From Streptomyces broussonetiae (GTDB lineage: Bacteria; Actinomycetota; Actinomycetes; Streptomycetales; Streptomycetaceae): 64,000 bases of DNA. The first letter of the stretch is position 1. Every line of letters starts with the position of its first letter. The translations under genes were made by a program, and so were the position numbers. Shown piece by piece: positions 25,873-34,602 of this stretch. The notes under the pieces were generated by a model that was given only the letters and a program-made list of their open reading frames with translations, was not told the DNA's origin and made no database searches. The stretch spans positions 9,114,001 through 9,178,000 of the forward strand of contig NZ_CP047020.1 in assembly GCF_009796285.1 (NCBI RefSeq), written 5' to 3'.

Positions 25873-25908
25873 GGCCTGCCCTTGTTGACCTTCACCTTGG
25901 GGCAGGCC
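25873..25908 (+). promoter_or_regulatory. Inverted repeat in the MerR-PP2C promoter
   Basis: GGCCTGCCC (25873-25881) and GGGCAGGCC (25900-25908) are a perfect 9-base inverted repeat with an 18-base spacer containing TTGACC (25885-25890), a good -35 box. MerR proteins bind dyads placed across elongated promoter spacers, so this is a candidate autoregulatory site about 50 bases before the start. Confidence 0.45.
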
Positions 25909-25957
25909 GCAGCATCGGTGGGGCCGGGCGCGATGCCCGGCGTGAGGAGGAGCGGGG

Positions 25958-27046
25958 ATGGAGTTGCTGACCATCGGGGCGTTCGCGAAGGCGACCCGGC
26001 TGTCACCGAAGGCACTGCGTCTGTACGACGAGCTGGGCCTGCTCACTCCCGCTCGCGTCGACCCGCTGACCGGCTACCGCCGGTACGCCCCGCAGCAGTT
26101 GGAGCAAGCCCGGCTGGTCGCCTGGCTGCGGCGGCTGGGGATGCCCCTGGCCCGGATCCAGTACGTCTGCACGCTGCAGGCGGGCCCGGCGGCCCGGGAG
26201 ATCCGCGCGTTCTGGGCCCAGGTGGAGGCGGACACCGCCGCACGGCGGGACCTGGCCGGCTTCCTCATCGACCACCTGTCACGGAAGGACCCCGTCATGG
26301 CCCCCACCGGCCAGCCCCTGCACATCCGCTACGCCGCGCTGTCCGACACGGGACTTGCCCGCGACCGCAACCAGGACACCGCCTACGCCGGCTCCCGGCT
26401 GCTCGCCGTCGCCGACGGCTGCGGCAGCACCGGAGCCCTCGCGAGCGCCGCCGCCGTCGAGGCGCTCAAACACCTGGAAACCGACGGCATCCCGGCCGGC
26501 AGCCTCCTCAACGTCCTGGAAGACGCCGTCGATCAGGCCCGGCAGGCCGTGCACGGCGTTGCGGCGGCCGGTCCCCGACCCGAGGAGGCGGGCACGACCC
26601 TGACCGCGATGCTGTGGACGGGCTCGCAGATGGCCCTGGTCCACATCGGTGACTGCCGGGTCCACCTCCTGCGCGACGGGAGACTCTTCCAGATCACCCA
26701 CGATCACACCGTGGTCCAGTCGATGGTCGACGAAGGGCGGATCAGCCCGGAGGAGGCCCTGTCCCACCCGCAGCGGTCCCTGCTGGTGCGCGCGCTGGGC
26801 TCCGGCGCCGACGGCACCCCCGACCTGCGGTTGCATGATGCCCGGCCGGCGGACCGGTACCTGCTGTGCTCAGACGGCCTGTCCACCGTCGTCGCGACCG
26901 ACGAGATCCGCCAGGTGCTCTCCGGCACCAGGGAACCCGAGCAGGCCGTACGGCAGTTGATCGCCCTCGCCAACGCCTGCGGCGGTCCCGACAACGTCAG
27001 CTGCGTCGTGGCCGACGTGCCGGCAGCCGGGGAGACACCCGCCTGA
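25958..27046 (+). CDS. MerR DNA-binding domain fused to a PP2C phosphatase
   Basis: This 362-residue protein begins with a MerR HTH (about 3-72; LTIGAFAKATRLSPKALRLYDELGLL, YRRYAPQQLEQARLVAWLRRLGMPL) and a short helical linker. It then carries a PP2C serine/threonine phosphatase domain (about 125-355). PP2C metal and phosphate motifs are present: SDTGLARDRNQD, VADGCGSTG (normally DGMGGH), GTTLTAML, HIGDCRVHLLRDG, THDHT, LLCSDGLSTVV and GPDNVSCVV. The catalytic Asp residues are kept. The fusion implies a transcription factor whose DNA binding is tied to a phosphatase output or sensor. The start has GAGGAGCGGGG upstream. Confidence 0.88.
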   Translation: MELLTIGAFAKATRLSPKALRLYDELGLLTPARVDPLTGYRRYAPQQLEQARLVAWLRRLGMPLARIQYVCTLQAGPAAREIRAFWAQVEADTAARRDLAGFLIDHLSRKDPVMAPTGQPLHIRYAALSDTGLARDRNQDTAYAGSRLLAVADGCGSTGALASAAAVEALKHLETDGIPAGSLLNVLEDAVDQARQAVHGVAAAGPRPEEAGTTLTAMLWTGSQMALVHIGDCRVHLLRDGRLFQITHDHTVVQSMVDEGRISPEEALSHPQRSLLVRALGSGADGTPDLRLHDARPADRYLLCSDGLSTVVATDEIRQVLSGTREPEQAVRQLIALANACGGPDNVSCVVADVPAAGETPA

Positions 27047-27170
27047 GAAGAAGTCCCGGGCCTGCGGGCGCCGGTGCGCGCCCCCATGCCGCGCTGAACC
27101 GGAGAAGTGATGGCCGAGACGGGCCCGAATCCGGCCCTACCGGGCAGGCCGAGCCGCACGATCGGTGCAG

Positions 27171-27208
27171 GGTGTCTTTACGGCGGGGCGAGACCGGGAA
27201 GAGACACC
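27171..27208 (+). promoter_or_regulatory. Inverted repeat upstream of the DenD-like gene
   Basis: GGTGTCT (27171-27177) and AGACACC (27202-27208) form a perfect 7-base inverted repeat about 130-170 bases before the GTG at 27341. It may be an operator or a leader hairpin; no regulator gene is adjacent. Confidence 0.3.
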
Positions 27209-27340
27209 GGTGACGCCGTGCCGAAGGCGTTCACGCCCCCGGCACGAGCCACGCTGTTCTCCGGCGGCGGTGGTGCCATCCCGGCCCATCACCGTGAGCC
27301 AGTCCGGACCGGCCGGGCCGCCACCCGAGAGAGGGCACAC

Positions 27341-28381
27341 GTGAGGGTCGTCATCACCGGCGCGTTCGGCTTCCTGGGACACCGCCTCGCCACCACTTTG
27401 CTGCAGACGCGGACCTTCGGCGGCGTACCGATCGAACGGCTGGTGCTGGCCGACCGGGTCGTGGCGCCGGGCCCACCGGTGGCCACCGACCCGCTCGTGG
27501 ACCTCGTACACGGTGACCTGACCGACCGGCTCGCCGACATCTTCGCGCACCCCGTCGACGTGCTGTTCCACCTCGCCGCCGCGGTGTCGGCCGAGTGCGA
27601 GGCCGACTTCGACCTGGGCATGCGCGCCAACCTGGACACCACCCGCGCCCTGCTGGAGGCCGCCCGCGCGCAGACGGCCGCCGGTGGGCCGGTGCCGCGG
27701 GTGCTGTTCGCCAGCAGCCTCGCCGTCTACGGTGCCGGCCCCGGCCTGCCCCCGCCCGCCGCGATCAGCGAGGCGACCCTGCCCGTGCCGCAGTCGAGTT
27801 ACGGCACTCAGAAGCTCATCTGCGAGCAGCTGATCGCGGACTGCACCCGTCGCGGCTTCATCGACGGGCGTGTCGCCCGCCTGATGACCGTCACGGTGCG
27901 GCCGGGCAGACCGAACGCGGCCGCCTCCGGGTTCCTGTCCGGCATCATTCGCGAACCGCTCGCCGGACTCCCCGCGACCTGCCCGGTGCGCCCCGACCTG
28001 GCCGTGGCCCTGTCCTCACCACGACGCGCCGTCGACGGACTGCTGTGTGTCGCGCAGGCCGAGCGCGGTACGGGGCCCGGCCGCCTCGAAGGCCGGCTGC
28101 CGGTCAACCTCCCCGCCCTCACGGTCTCCGTCGCCGACATGCTCGCCACGCTGCGGCAGGTGGCCGGTGATGCCGTCGCCGACCTGGTGACCATGTCCGC
28201 GGACCCCGCCGTCGAGGCCATCGTGGCCTCCTGGCCCGCCGTCTTCGACAACAGGCGAGCCGCCGCACTCGGCCTGCGGCCCGACCCGGACTTCCGGTCG
28301 GTCGTCCAGGACTACCTCACCGATCACCCCGACGCGGTCCACGGCACCGCACCCGCACAGCCGGCACGGCGCACCCCGTGA
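27341..28381 (+). CDS. denD: NAD-dependent epimerase/dehydrogenase, DenD-like (D-erythronate dehydrogenase)
   Basis: This 346-residue extended SDR starts at GTG 27341 with GAGAGAGGG upstream. Motifs are ITGAFGFLGHRLA (cofactor), DVLFHLAAAVSAECEADFDLG (broken into the DenD-typical HLAA..SGEAE pattern), FASSLAVYG, SSYGTQK (active-site Tyr and Lys), and RLMTVTVRPGRPNAAASGFLSGI. The last is characteristic of DenD enzymes that oxidise D-erythronate or related four-carbon acids at C2. Partner genes (OtnC, OtnK, OtnI) are not nearby, so the pathway context is missing. The domain call is firm, the substrate moderate. Confidence 0.78.
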   Translation: MRVVITGAFGFLGHRLATTLLQTRTFGGVPIERLVLADRVVAPGPPVATDPLVDLVHGDLTDRLADIFAHPVDVLFHLAAAVSAECEADFDLGMRANLDTTRALLEAARAQTAAGGPVPRVLFASSLAVYGAGPGLPPPAAISEATLPVPQSSYGTQKLICEQLIADCTRRGFIDGRVARLMTVTVRPGRPNAAASGFLSGIIREPLAGLPATCPVRPDLAVALSSPRRAVDGLLCVAQAERGTGPGRLEGRLPVNLPALTVSVADMLATLRQVAGDAVADLVTMSADPAVEAIVASWPAVFDNRRAAALGLRPDPDFRSVVQDYLTDHPDAVHGTAPAQPARRTP

Positions 28382-28382
28382 C

Positions 28383-28407
28383 CGGGTCCCGCCCGTTCCC
28401 GGACCCG
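28383..28407 (+). terminator. Hairpin after denD
   Basis: CGGGTCC (28383-28389) and GGACCCG (28401-28407) form a perfect 7-bp stem directly after the denD stop, before the convergent MFS remnant. Confidence 0.5.
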
Positions 28408-28472
28408 CGGGGCGACGCGGCAGGACAACGCCCGCGGCGGCCCCACACCGTCGTCAGGGGCGAGAGCGGAGA

Positions 28473-29340
28473 TCACGAGCCTGCTCGCGCCCTGCGGAAG
28501 GGACCGCTGAGCCGCGTTTGTTGATCCTTCTCGAGGGCGACGGCGGAGGCGGACAGCAGCGTCGCGGCGGCGAGGCCGCCCCACAGGGCGGCCGAGCCGT
28601 GGGGGGCGAGAGCGGTGATGACGGCCGGCGAGACGGCGAGACCGAAGCCCGTGGAGAGCTGGAAGCGGGCGAGCGCACGTCCCAGGACATGGGCCGGGGC
28701 GAGAGCGGTGACGAGCGCGGTGGCGCTGCCGGCGTAGATGATCTCGCCGACGGTGCAGACCACGGACACCGCGGCGACGGCCGGAGCGCCCCAGCCGTGT
28801 CCCGGTGCGGTGGCCGCGAGGAAGCCGAGGTAGGACACGGCGAGGACCACGCCGGCGAGAACCAGCACGGTCCGCCGGGAGAAGCGGGACATCAGGACGG
28901 TGACCGGAACCTGCAGGGTGACCACCAGCACCGTGTTGGCCACGAAGATGGCCGCCGACCACACCGGGGACGCGTGCAACTGGGTCACCAGCACCATGGG
29001 CAGCGCAATTTCGGGGACGTTGAGGCAGAAGACGTGGACCACGTTGGCGGCCAGCAGCGCGCGCATCCGGGGCGCGGGGCCGTTGCCCCTGTCCTCGGCC
29101 GGGGCAGCGGCCGGATGCGCGTGCAGGCGGACCGACCACGCGAGTGCCGCCGCGGCGAGACAGGCGAGCCCGGTGACGGCTGCCAGCGCCCGCAATGCGG
29201 TGGTGCCGCCGGCCAGGCAGGCGGTGGCGAGCAGGGCGCCCGCGCCCAGGCCGGCGTTGCGCAGGGCGCGGCCTGCCGCGAGAGCGGCGTCGTGGTCCCG
29301 GCCGTGGGCGACCGTGGCCACCACAGCTGCATGGGCGGCA
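28473..29340 (-). pseudogene. MFS transporter remnant, N-terminus missing
   Basis: The leftward frame ends in a normal way and keeps about eight transmembrane segments of a DHA-type MFS transporter. Readable parts include RALRNAGLGAG (helix 4-5 region), VFCLNVPEIALPMVLV, MSRFSRRTVLVLAGVV, GEIIYAGSATALV and GRALARFQLSTGFGLAVSPA. Homology stops at about 29310, where helices 1-3 should be; the frame upstream is the antisense of an ArsR fragment. No start with a ribosome-binding site exists. It looks like the C-terminal two-thirds of a transporter whose 5' end was deleted together with that of its divergent regulator. Confidence 0.75.
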
Positions 29341-29494
29341 GGCCACGCCTGTTTGCCGGTCTCCCGCCACCTCGCCGTCCTGCGCCGCGCGAGCCTGCTC
29401 ACGGCCCAGCGGCACGGCCGTTACGTCCGCTACACCCTCAATCTGCCCGATCTGGCGACCCTGGGGACCGACCTTGGCGGCCGTACTGCGCTGA
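29341..29494 (+). pseudogene. ArsR-family regulator remnant (C-terminal end, frameshifted)
   Basis: About 45 residues of an ArsR/SmtB repressor are readable: PVSRHLAVLRRASLLTAQ (end of recognition helix), HGRYVRYTLN (the beta-wing) and LPDLATLGTD. The expected C-terminal end LAAVLR-stop is present at 29474-29494 but in the next frame, because of one extra G in the CTTGGCGG context near 29476. The N-terminal half is missing. It lies head to head with the MFS remnant, so one deletion appears to have removed both N-termini. Confidence 0.7.
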
Positions 29495-29515
29495 GCGGCC
29501 TCCGCGTCTCATGTG

Positions 29516-30175
29516 TCAATCGGCGGCAGCCGGTCCAACGGTCGCTGCCGACAGCGCGGGGCCGCGGAACTCGGTCATCGCGTCGATGAGCCAGCGCGCC
29601 AGGTAGTCGGCGAAGGAGGACCGGGGCAACAGCCGGTACGTCGGTACCGCGTCGGTCTGCCAGAGCAGCACCGGCACAGGTCCCAGCGTCGTCGACACCG
29701 CCTGGCCGGCGCCGAACGCACGGGGGTGCAGATCCAGCGGGCAGCCCTTCTCCAGTACCTGCCGAGCGGCCGGACCGCTCAGTTCCAGCGTGGTGCGGTT
29801 GGCCGAGACGTCCACGACCGAGCCCGGGGCCCCTGCGAGTGCCTCCCGCAACTCGGCTGCCACGGTGGCGCCTTCGGCCTCCGACAGTACGAGCCATTCG
29901 TCGGGCCCGAGCCAGACGAGCGAATGGGGACCGGCCGCCGTCGTTTCGCCGCACCGCTGTGGAAGCGGTGTCCCGAGGGCCTTCTCGACGCGGGAGGCTG
30001 CCTCGGAGCCGGGCTCGACGCGCAGGTTCACCATGGTGATGAACGGCCGCTCGGCCAGCGTGACACCACGGTCACCGCTGACGGCGGCGGCCCGCATCCG
30101 TTGCTCCAAATGCGCCAGGGCACTGGTGCGCAGGGCCACCGGACCTGCGCCTGCCCCGATCGTCGGCTCAGCCAT
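29516..30175 (-). CDS. soxG: Sarcosine oxidase gamma subunit
   Basis: This 219-residue small subunit of heterotetrameric sarcosine oxidase has the family segments GVTLAERPFITMVNLR, GPDEWLVL (shared with GcvT/YgfZ-like folds), DVSANRTTLELSGPAARQVLEKGCPLDLHP and YRLLPRSSFADYLARWL. It helps to hold the alpha and beta subunits and the tetrahydrofolate site. It overlaps soxA by 8 bases and is the last gene of the glyA-soxBDAG operon. Confidence 0.93.
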   Translation of the reverse strand: MAEPTIGAGAGPVALRTSALAHLEQRMRAAAVSGDRGVTLAERPFITMVNLRVEPGSEAASRVEKALGTPLPQRCGETTAAGPHSLVWLGPDEWLVLSEAEGATVAAELREALAGAPGSVVDVSANRTTLELSGPAARQVLEKGCPLDLHPRAFGAGQAVSTTLGPVPVLLWQTDAVPTYRLLPRSSFADYLARWLIDAMTEFRGPALSAATVGPAAAD

Positions 30176-33065
30176 CTCGCTTGGTCCCTTCGGGGTCGTA
30201 GAGGACGGGATCGGCCACCTCGACGGGCACCAGGCCCTCGTCCACCGGCGCGATCAGGGTCTGGCCGATCCTTGCCCGTCCGTCGGCGACGAGGCCGAGG
30301 GCGAAGGGGCGGCCTAGGGCCGGGCTGTGGTAGCTCGAGGTGACGTGGCCGAGCATCGGCACCGGCCCTGCCTCGGGCGTGATGGGCACGTTCGCGTCGA
30401 CGAGCTGGGTGCCCTCGGGCAGCCGGGTCGTGCGGTCGACGGGCAGCAGGCCGACCAGCTGCTTGCGGTCGGTGCGGGCGGTGTCGGCGCGGGAGTACGA
30501 CCGCTTGCCGATGAAGTCCTTGTGCTTCGAGACCACCCAGGACATGCCGGCGTCCTGCGGGGTGACGGTACCGTCGGTGTCCTGGCCGACGATGATGTAG
30601 CCCTTCTCGGCCCGCAGGACGTGCATGGTCTCGGTGCCGTACGGGGTGATGCCGTACGGCCGGCCGATCGTGTGCACCTCCTCCCAGACCGCCGCTCCGT
30701 ACCACGCGGCCACGTTGACCTCGTAGGCGAGTTCGCCGGAGAAGGAGATCCGGCAGATACGGGCGGGGACGCCGGAGGCGAGGGCGGTCTCGCGGAAGGC
30801 CATGAACGGGAAGGCCTCGTTCGACAGGTCGACGTCGGGGGCGAGTCGGGCGACGACCTCGCGCGAGCGCGGACCGACCACAGCGATCGTCGCCCACTGC
30901 TCGGTCACCGAGGTGCAGTGGACGTCGAGTTCGGGCCACTCGGTCTGCAGCCACTCCTCCAGCCAGTCCAGAACCGCGGCGGCGCCGCCGGTCGTGGTGG
31001 TCATGAAGTAGCGGTTCTCCTCCAGACGCAGCGTCACGCCGTCGTCGAAGATCATGCCGTCGGGCTTGCACATCACGCCGTAGCGGGCCATGCCGGGCAT
31101 GAGCTTCTTGAAGGCGTTGGTGTAGATGCGGTTGAGGAACTCGCCGGCGTCCGTGCCCCAGATCTCGATCTTGCCGAGGGTGGAGGCATCCATGAACGCC
31201 ACCCCCTCACGGGCCGCACGGCACTCGCGGGCCACGGCCGTGTCCATGTCCTCACCGGGTCCGGGGTAGTACCGGGGACGCTTCCACTGCCCGACGTCCT
31301 CGAACACCGCTCCGTGCGCGACGTGCCGGCTGTGGAGGGAGGTCCGGCGCTGCGGATCGAACAACTCGCCGCGCTCACGCCCGGCCAGGGCGGCGAAGGC
31401 CACCGGAGTGTACGGCGCGCGGTAGGCCGTGGTGCCGATCTCTCCGGGCGACGCCCCCGCACCGAGGGCCTCGGCGATCACACCGATCGCGTTGACGGCG
31501 GAGGTCTTCCCCTGGTCGTTCGCCGTGCCCAGCGAGGTGTAGCGCTTGACGTGCTCGACGCTGCGCATGCCGGCGCCGGTGGACCGCCGGACATCGGCGA
31601 CGGTGACGTCCCGCTGCAGGTCGACGAAGTGGGTGTCCCAGCCGCCCGGTTCGCCGTCGCGGCCCGGTACCAGCCACACGGCGCGCACCGGGCCCGGGCC
31701 CCGTGCCGCACCGGAGGGGAGGGCCGGCACGGGGACCGGGAAACCCGCGTCCGTCGCGGCCCGCGCACCTGCCCGTGTCCCTTCCGCCAGACAGCCGTCG
31801 AGGTCGTACGTGCCGCGGGCCGCACCGACGACGTGCTGGTCCCGTACGGGTGCGTCGGGAACGAAGGCGACCAGGTCCTCGTCCCAGCGCAGCCCTCCCT
31901 GTCGCTGGCTGTGCAGGTGCACGACCGGGCTCCAGCCGCCGGAGACGGCGAGCAGATCGCAGGCGAAGGACACCGCCTCACCGGTGAGCCGACCGCCGTC
32001 GTCCAGGGCCTGGACGGTGACGCCGGTGAGGCGGGCGTCGCCCGCGGTGTCGACCACGGCACTGCCCGTCAGTACCCGCACCCCGGTCGCCGCGGCCACC
32101 TCGGTGGCCCGGCGGGACAGCTCGGGGCGGGCGTCCACCACGGCGGCGATCTCGATCCCGGCCGCACGGAGATCGGCGACCGTGTCGTAGGCGCTGTCAT
32201 TGGTCGTGGTCACGATGGCTCGCGAGCCCGGCGCCACGGCATATCGGTTGACGTACGCACGCACGGCGCCGGCGAGCATCACCCCGGGCCGGTCGTTGCC
32301 CGCGAAGACCAGCGGGCGCTCGTGCGCGCCGGTCGCCAGAACGACCTGACGGGCCCGGATGTGCCACAGTCGCTGGCGCGAGACGCCTTCGGACGGGTCG
32401 GGGGCGTCGGCTCCGAGGTGGTCGGTGCGTCGCTGCAGGGCCAGCACGTAGTTGTCGTCGTAACTGCCGAACGCCGTGGTGCGGTGCAGGACGACCACGT
32501 CGGGGGCGGCGCCGAGAGCCGCGTGCGCGTCGGCCACCCACTCCAGGGCGCCCTGCGCACCGACCTTCTCGGTGCGCCCGCAGAGCAGCGAACCGCCGGG
32601 CTCGGGCTGGTCGTCGACGAGGATCACACGCGCGCCGGAGCCGGCTGCTGCGGTGGCGGCGGCGAGCCCGGCGGGCCCGGCGCCGACGACCAGGACGTCG
32701 GTGTGGACGTACTTCTTGTCGTACACGGCGGGATCGGGACGCGGGTCGAGCCGGCCTCTCCCGGACAGGGTGGTGGCGCACAGGCCGTCGTACAGCTCCG
32801 TCGTCGTCGCGGGCAGCATGCCCTCCGCGTGGGCGCCGTCGATCTGCAGCAGGGCGTTGGGCTCCTCGGCGCCCGCGGAGACGATGCCGCGTGCACGCCC
32901 GCGGTAGATCGACGGCGCGACCTCGGCGAGCCCGTTCGCCAGCATCGCCGAGGCGACGGTGTCACCGCGGTACCCGGTCAACTCCCGTCCGTCGAGAGTG
33001 AATCGCAGCAGCGTGCCGCGGTCGACACGCCCGCCGTGCCGGAGCCGGAAATGCTGGTCGGTCAT
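30168..33065 (-). CDS. soxA: Sarcosine oxidase alpha subunit
   Basis: This 965-residue subunit binds NAD and, through its C-terminal GcvT-like domain, tetrahydrofolate. It starts with a 2Fe-2S-like ubiquitin fold (RFTLDGRELTGYRGDTVASA), then the FAD/NAD-binding domain (VVGAGPAGLAAATAAAGSG, DDQPEPGGSL). The C-terminal third is GcvT-like (EWLQTEWPELDVHCTSVTEQ, FSGELAYEVNV, GTETMHVLRAEKGYIIVGQD). It converts sarcosine-derived formaldehyde to 5,10-methylene-THF with the other subunits. The start at 33065 overlaps soxD by 4 bases. Confidence 0.95.
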   Translation of the reverse strand: MTDQHFRLRHGGRVDRGTLLRFTLDGRELTGYRGDTVASAMLANGLAEVAPSIYRGRARGIVSAGAEEPNALLQIDGAHAEGMLPATTTELYDGLCATTLSGRGRLDPRPDPAVYDKKYVHTDVLVVGAGPAGLAAATAAAGSGARVILVDDQPEPGGSLLCGRTEKVGAQGALEWVADAHAALGAAPDVVVLHRTTAFGSYDDNYVLALQRRTDHLGADAPDPSEGVSRQRLWHIRARQVVLATGAHERPLVFAGNDRPGVMLAGAVRAYVNRYAVAPGSRAIVTTTNDSAYDTVADLRAAGIEIAAVVDARPELSRRATEVAAATGVRVLTGSAVVDTAGDARLTGVTVQALDDGGRLTGEAVSFACDLLAVSGGWSPVVHLHSQRQGGLRWDEDLVAFVPDAPVRDQHVVGAARGTYDLDGCLAEGTRAGARAATDAGFPVPVPALPSGAARGPGPVRAVWLVPGRDGEPGGWDTHFVDLQRDVTVADVRRSTGAGMRSVEHVKRYTSLGTANDQGKTSAVNAIGVIAEALGAGASPGEIGTTAYRAPYTPVAFAALAGRERGELFDPQRRTSLHSRHVAHGAVFEDVGQWKRPRYYPGPGEDMDTAVARECRAAREGVAFMDASTLGKIEIWGTDAGEFLNRIYTNAFKKLMPGMARYGVMCKPDGMIFDDGVTLRLEENRYFMTTTTGGAAAVLDWLEEWLQTEWPELDVHCTSVTEQWATIAVVGPRSREVVARLAPDVDLSNEAFPFMAFRETALASGVPARICRISFSGELAYEVNVAAWYGAAVWEEVHTIGRPYGITPYGTETMHVLRAEKGYIIVGQDTDGTVTPQDAGMSWVVSKHKDFIGKRSYSRADTARTDRKQLVGLLPVDRTTRLPEGTQLVDANVPITPEAGPVPMLGHVTSSYHSPALGRPFALGLVADGRARIGQTLIAPVDEGLVPVEVADPVLYDPEGTKRDG

Positions 33066-33358
33066 CGGTTCCCTCCGGCCTGGGGCAGTTCGGGACGGGG
33101 TTCGCCGGGCCGGTAGGAGGCCAGCACCCGGTAAGTGACGGTGTCGCGCAGGACGTTGAACCAGCGGCGGCAGCCGATGCTGTGCAACCAGCGCTCCGCA
33201 AAGGGGCCCTTGGGGTTGTCGCGGTAGAAGACGTACTCGGCCCACTGTTCGTCGGTGAGATCCGCGGGGTCGGCGGGGTAGGGGACGTGGGCCTGTCCGC
33301 CGTAGTGGTACTCGGTCTCGTCCCGCGGACCGCACCAGGGGCAGGTGATCAGCAGCAC
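33062..33358 (-). CDS. soxD: Sarcosine oxidase delta subunit
   Basis: This 98-residue zinc-binding subunit starts LLITCPWCGPRDETEYHYGG: Cys6 and Cys9, with the following His residues, bind Zn in the Corynebacterium enzyme. The segment EYVFYRDNPKGPFAERWLH and the C-terminal GCRRWFNVLRDTVTY are typical. It sits 23 bases after soxB and overlaps soxA. Confidence 0.95.
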   Translation of the reverse strand: MLLITCPWCGPRDETEYHYGGQAHVPYPADPADLTDEQWAEYVFYRDNPKGPFAERWLHSIGCRRWFNVLRDTVTYRVLASYRPGEPRPELPQAGGNR

Positions 33359-33381
33359 GGTGTCCTTCTCTCAACGGGCTC

Positions 33382-34602
33382 TCAGTGGGCCACGGCTGCT
33401 GCGCCGTGTTCGTCGATCAACGCGCCCGTCGCGAACCGTTCCAGGGCGAAGGGGGCGTTCAGCGGATGTGGTTCCCCCGTCGCGATGGTGTGGGCGAAGG
33501 TCCAGCCGGCCGCCGGGGTGGCCTTGAAACCGCCGGTGCCCCAGCCGCAGTTGACGTAGAGGTTCTCGACGGGGGTGGTGCCGATGATCGGGGAGGCGTC
33601 CGGGGTGACGTCGACGATGCCGCCCCAGGTCCGCAGCACGTGCGCGCGGGCGAAGACGGGGAACAGCTCGACGGCGGCGGCCATCTGCTGCTCGATCACA
33701 TGGAAGGAGCCGCGCTGTCCGTAGCCGTTGTACGCGTCCACGCCCGCGCCCATCACCAGCTCGCCCTTGTGCGCCTGGGAGACGTAGACGTGCACGTGGT
33801 TCGACATCACGACGGTGGGGTGCACCGGTTCGTGCAGCTCCGAGACCAGCGCCTGCAGCGGATGGGACTGCACCGGCAGCCGGAAACCGGCGCGCTGCGC
33901 CAGCACGCTGCTGTGCCCGGCGGCCGCGAGGCCGACCCGGCCGGCGAGGATGCGGCCGCGGCTGGTCTCGACGCCCACGACCCGGTCGCCGTCCTTGAGG
34001 AAGCCGGTGACCTCACAGCCCTGGATCAGGTCCACGCCCATGTCGTCGGCACGGCGGGCCAGGGCCCAGGCGACATGGTCGTGTTTGGCGATGCCGGCCC
34101 GCGGCTGGAAGGTGGCGCCGAGGACCGGATACCGGGTGCGGGGCGAGATGTTGAGGATGGGGCAGACGTCGGCGACCTCGTCCGGCTCCAGCCACTGGGC
34201 GTCGACACCGTTGAGGCGGTTGGCGCCCACGCGCCGCACGCCCTCGCGGACGTCCTGCAGGGTGTGGGCGAGGTTGAGGACGCCGCGCTGGCTGAACAGG
34301 AAGTCGTAGTCCAGCTCCTCGGGGAGCCGCTCCCACAGCTTGAGCGCGTGCTCGTAGATCGCCGCGCTCTGGTCCCACAGGTAGTTCGAGCGGATGATGG
34401 TGGTGTTGCGTGCCATGTTGCCGCCGGCCAGCCAGCCCTTCTCGAGGACGGCGACGTTGGTGATGCCGTGGTTCCTGGCGAGGTAGTAGGCGGTGGCCAG
34501 GCCGTGGCCTCCGGCGCCGACGACGACGACGTCGTACGAGGCGCGCGGCTCGGGGGTGCGCCACAGGAAGTCCGGATGCTCCGGCAGCGGCTCGGCGGTC
34601 AT
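33382..34602 (-). CDS. soxB: Sarcosine oxidase beta subunit
   Basis: This 406-residue FAD/FMN subunit oxidises the sarcosine methyl group. VVVGAGGHGLATAYYLARNH (25-44) is the FAD-binding start. His174 in GIAKHDHVAWA aligns with the histidine that carries covalent FMN in the corynebacterial enzyme. The C-terminal DVTPDASPIIGTTPVENLYV and GWGTGGFKATPAAG segments are canonical. It overlaps glyA by 4 bases (ATGA), so SHMT and oxidase are translated together. Confidence 0.95.
   Translation of the reverse strand: MTAEPLPEHPDFLWRTPEPRASYDVVVVGAGGHGLATAYYLARNHGITNVAVLEKGWLAGGNMARNTTIIRSNYLWDQSAAIYEHALKLWERLPEELDYDFLFSQRGVLNLAHTLQDVREGVRRVGANRLNGVDAQWLEPDEVADVCPILNISPRTRYPVLGATFQPRAGIAKHDHVAWALARRADDMGVDLIQGCEVTGFLKDGDRVVGVETSRGRILAGRVGLAAAGHSSVLAQRAGFRLPVQSHPLQALVSELHEPVHPTVVMSNHVHVYVSQAHKGELVMGAGVDAYNGYGQRGSFHVIEQQMAAAVELFPVFARAHVLRTWGGIVDVTPDASPIIGTTPVENLYVNCGWGTGGFKATPAAGWTFAHTIATGEPHPLNAPFALERFATGALIDEHGAAAVAH

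Noticed and set aside
30327..33116. Very long plus-strand open frame opposite soxA
   Set aside because: Antisense shadow of soxA, which has complete sarcosine oxidase domains.
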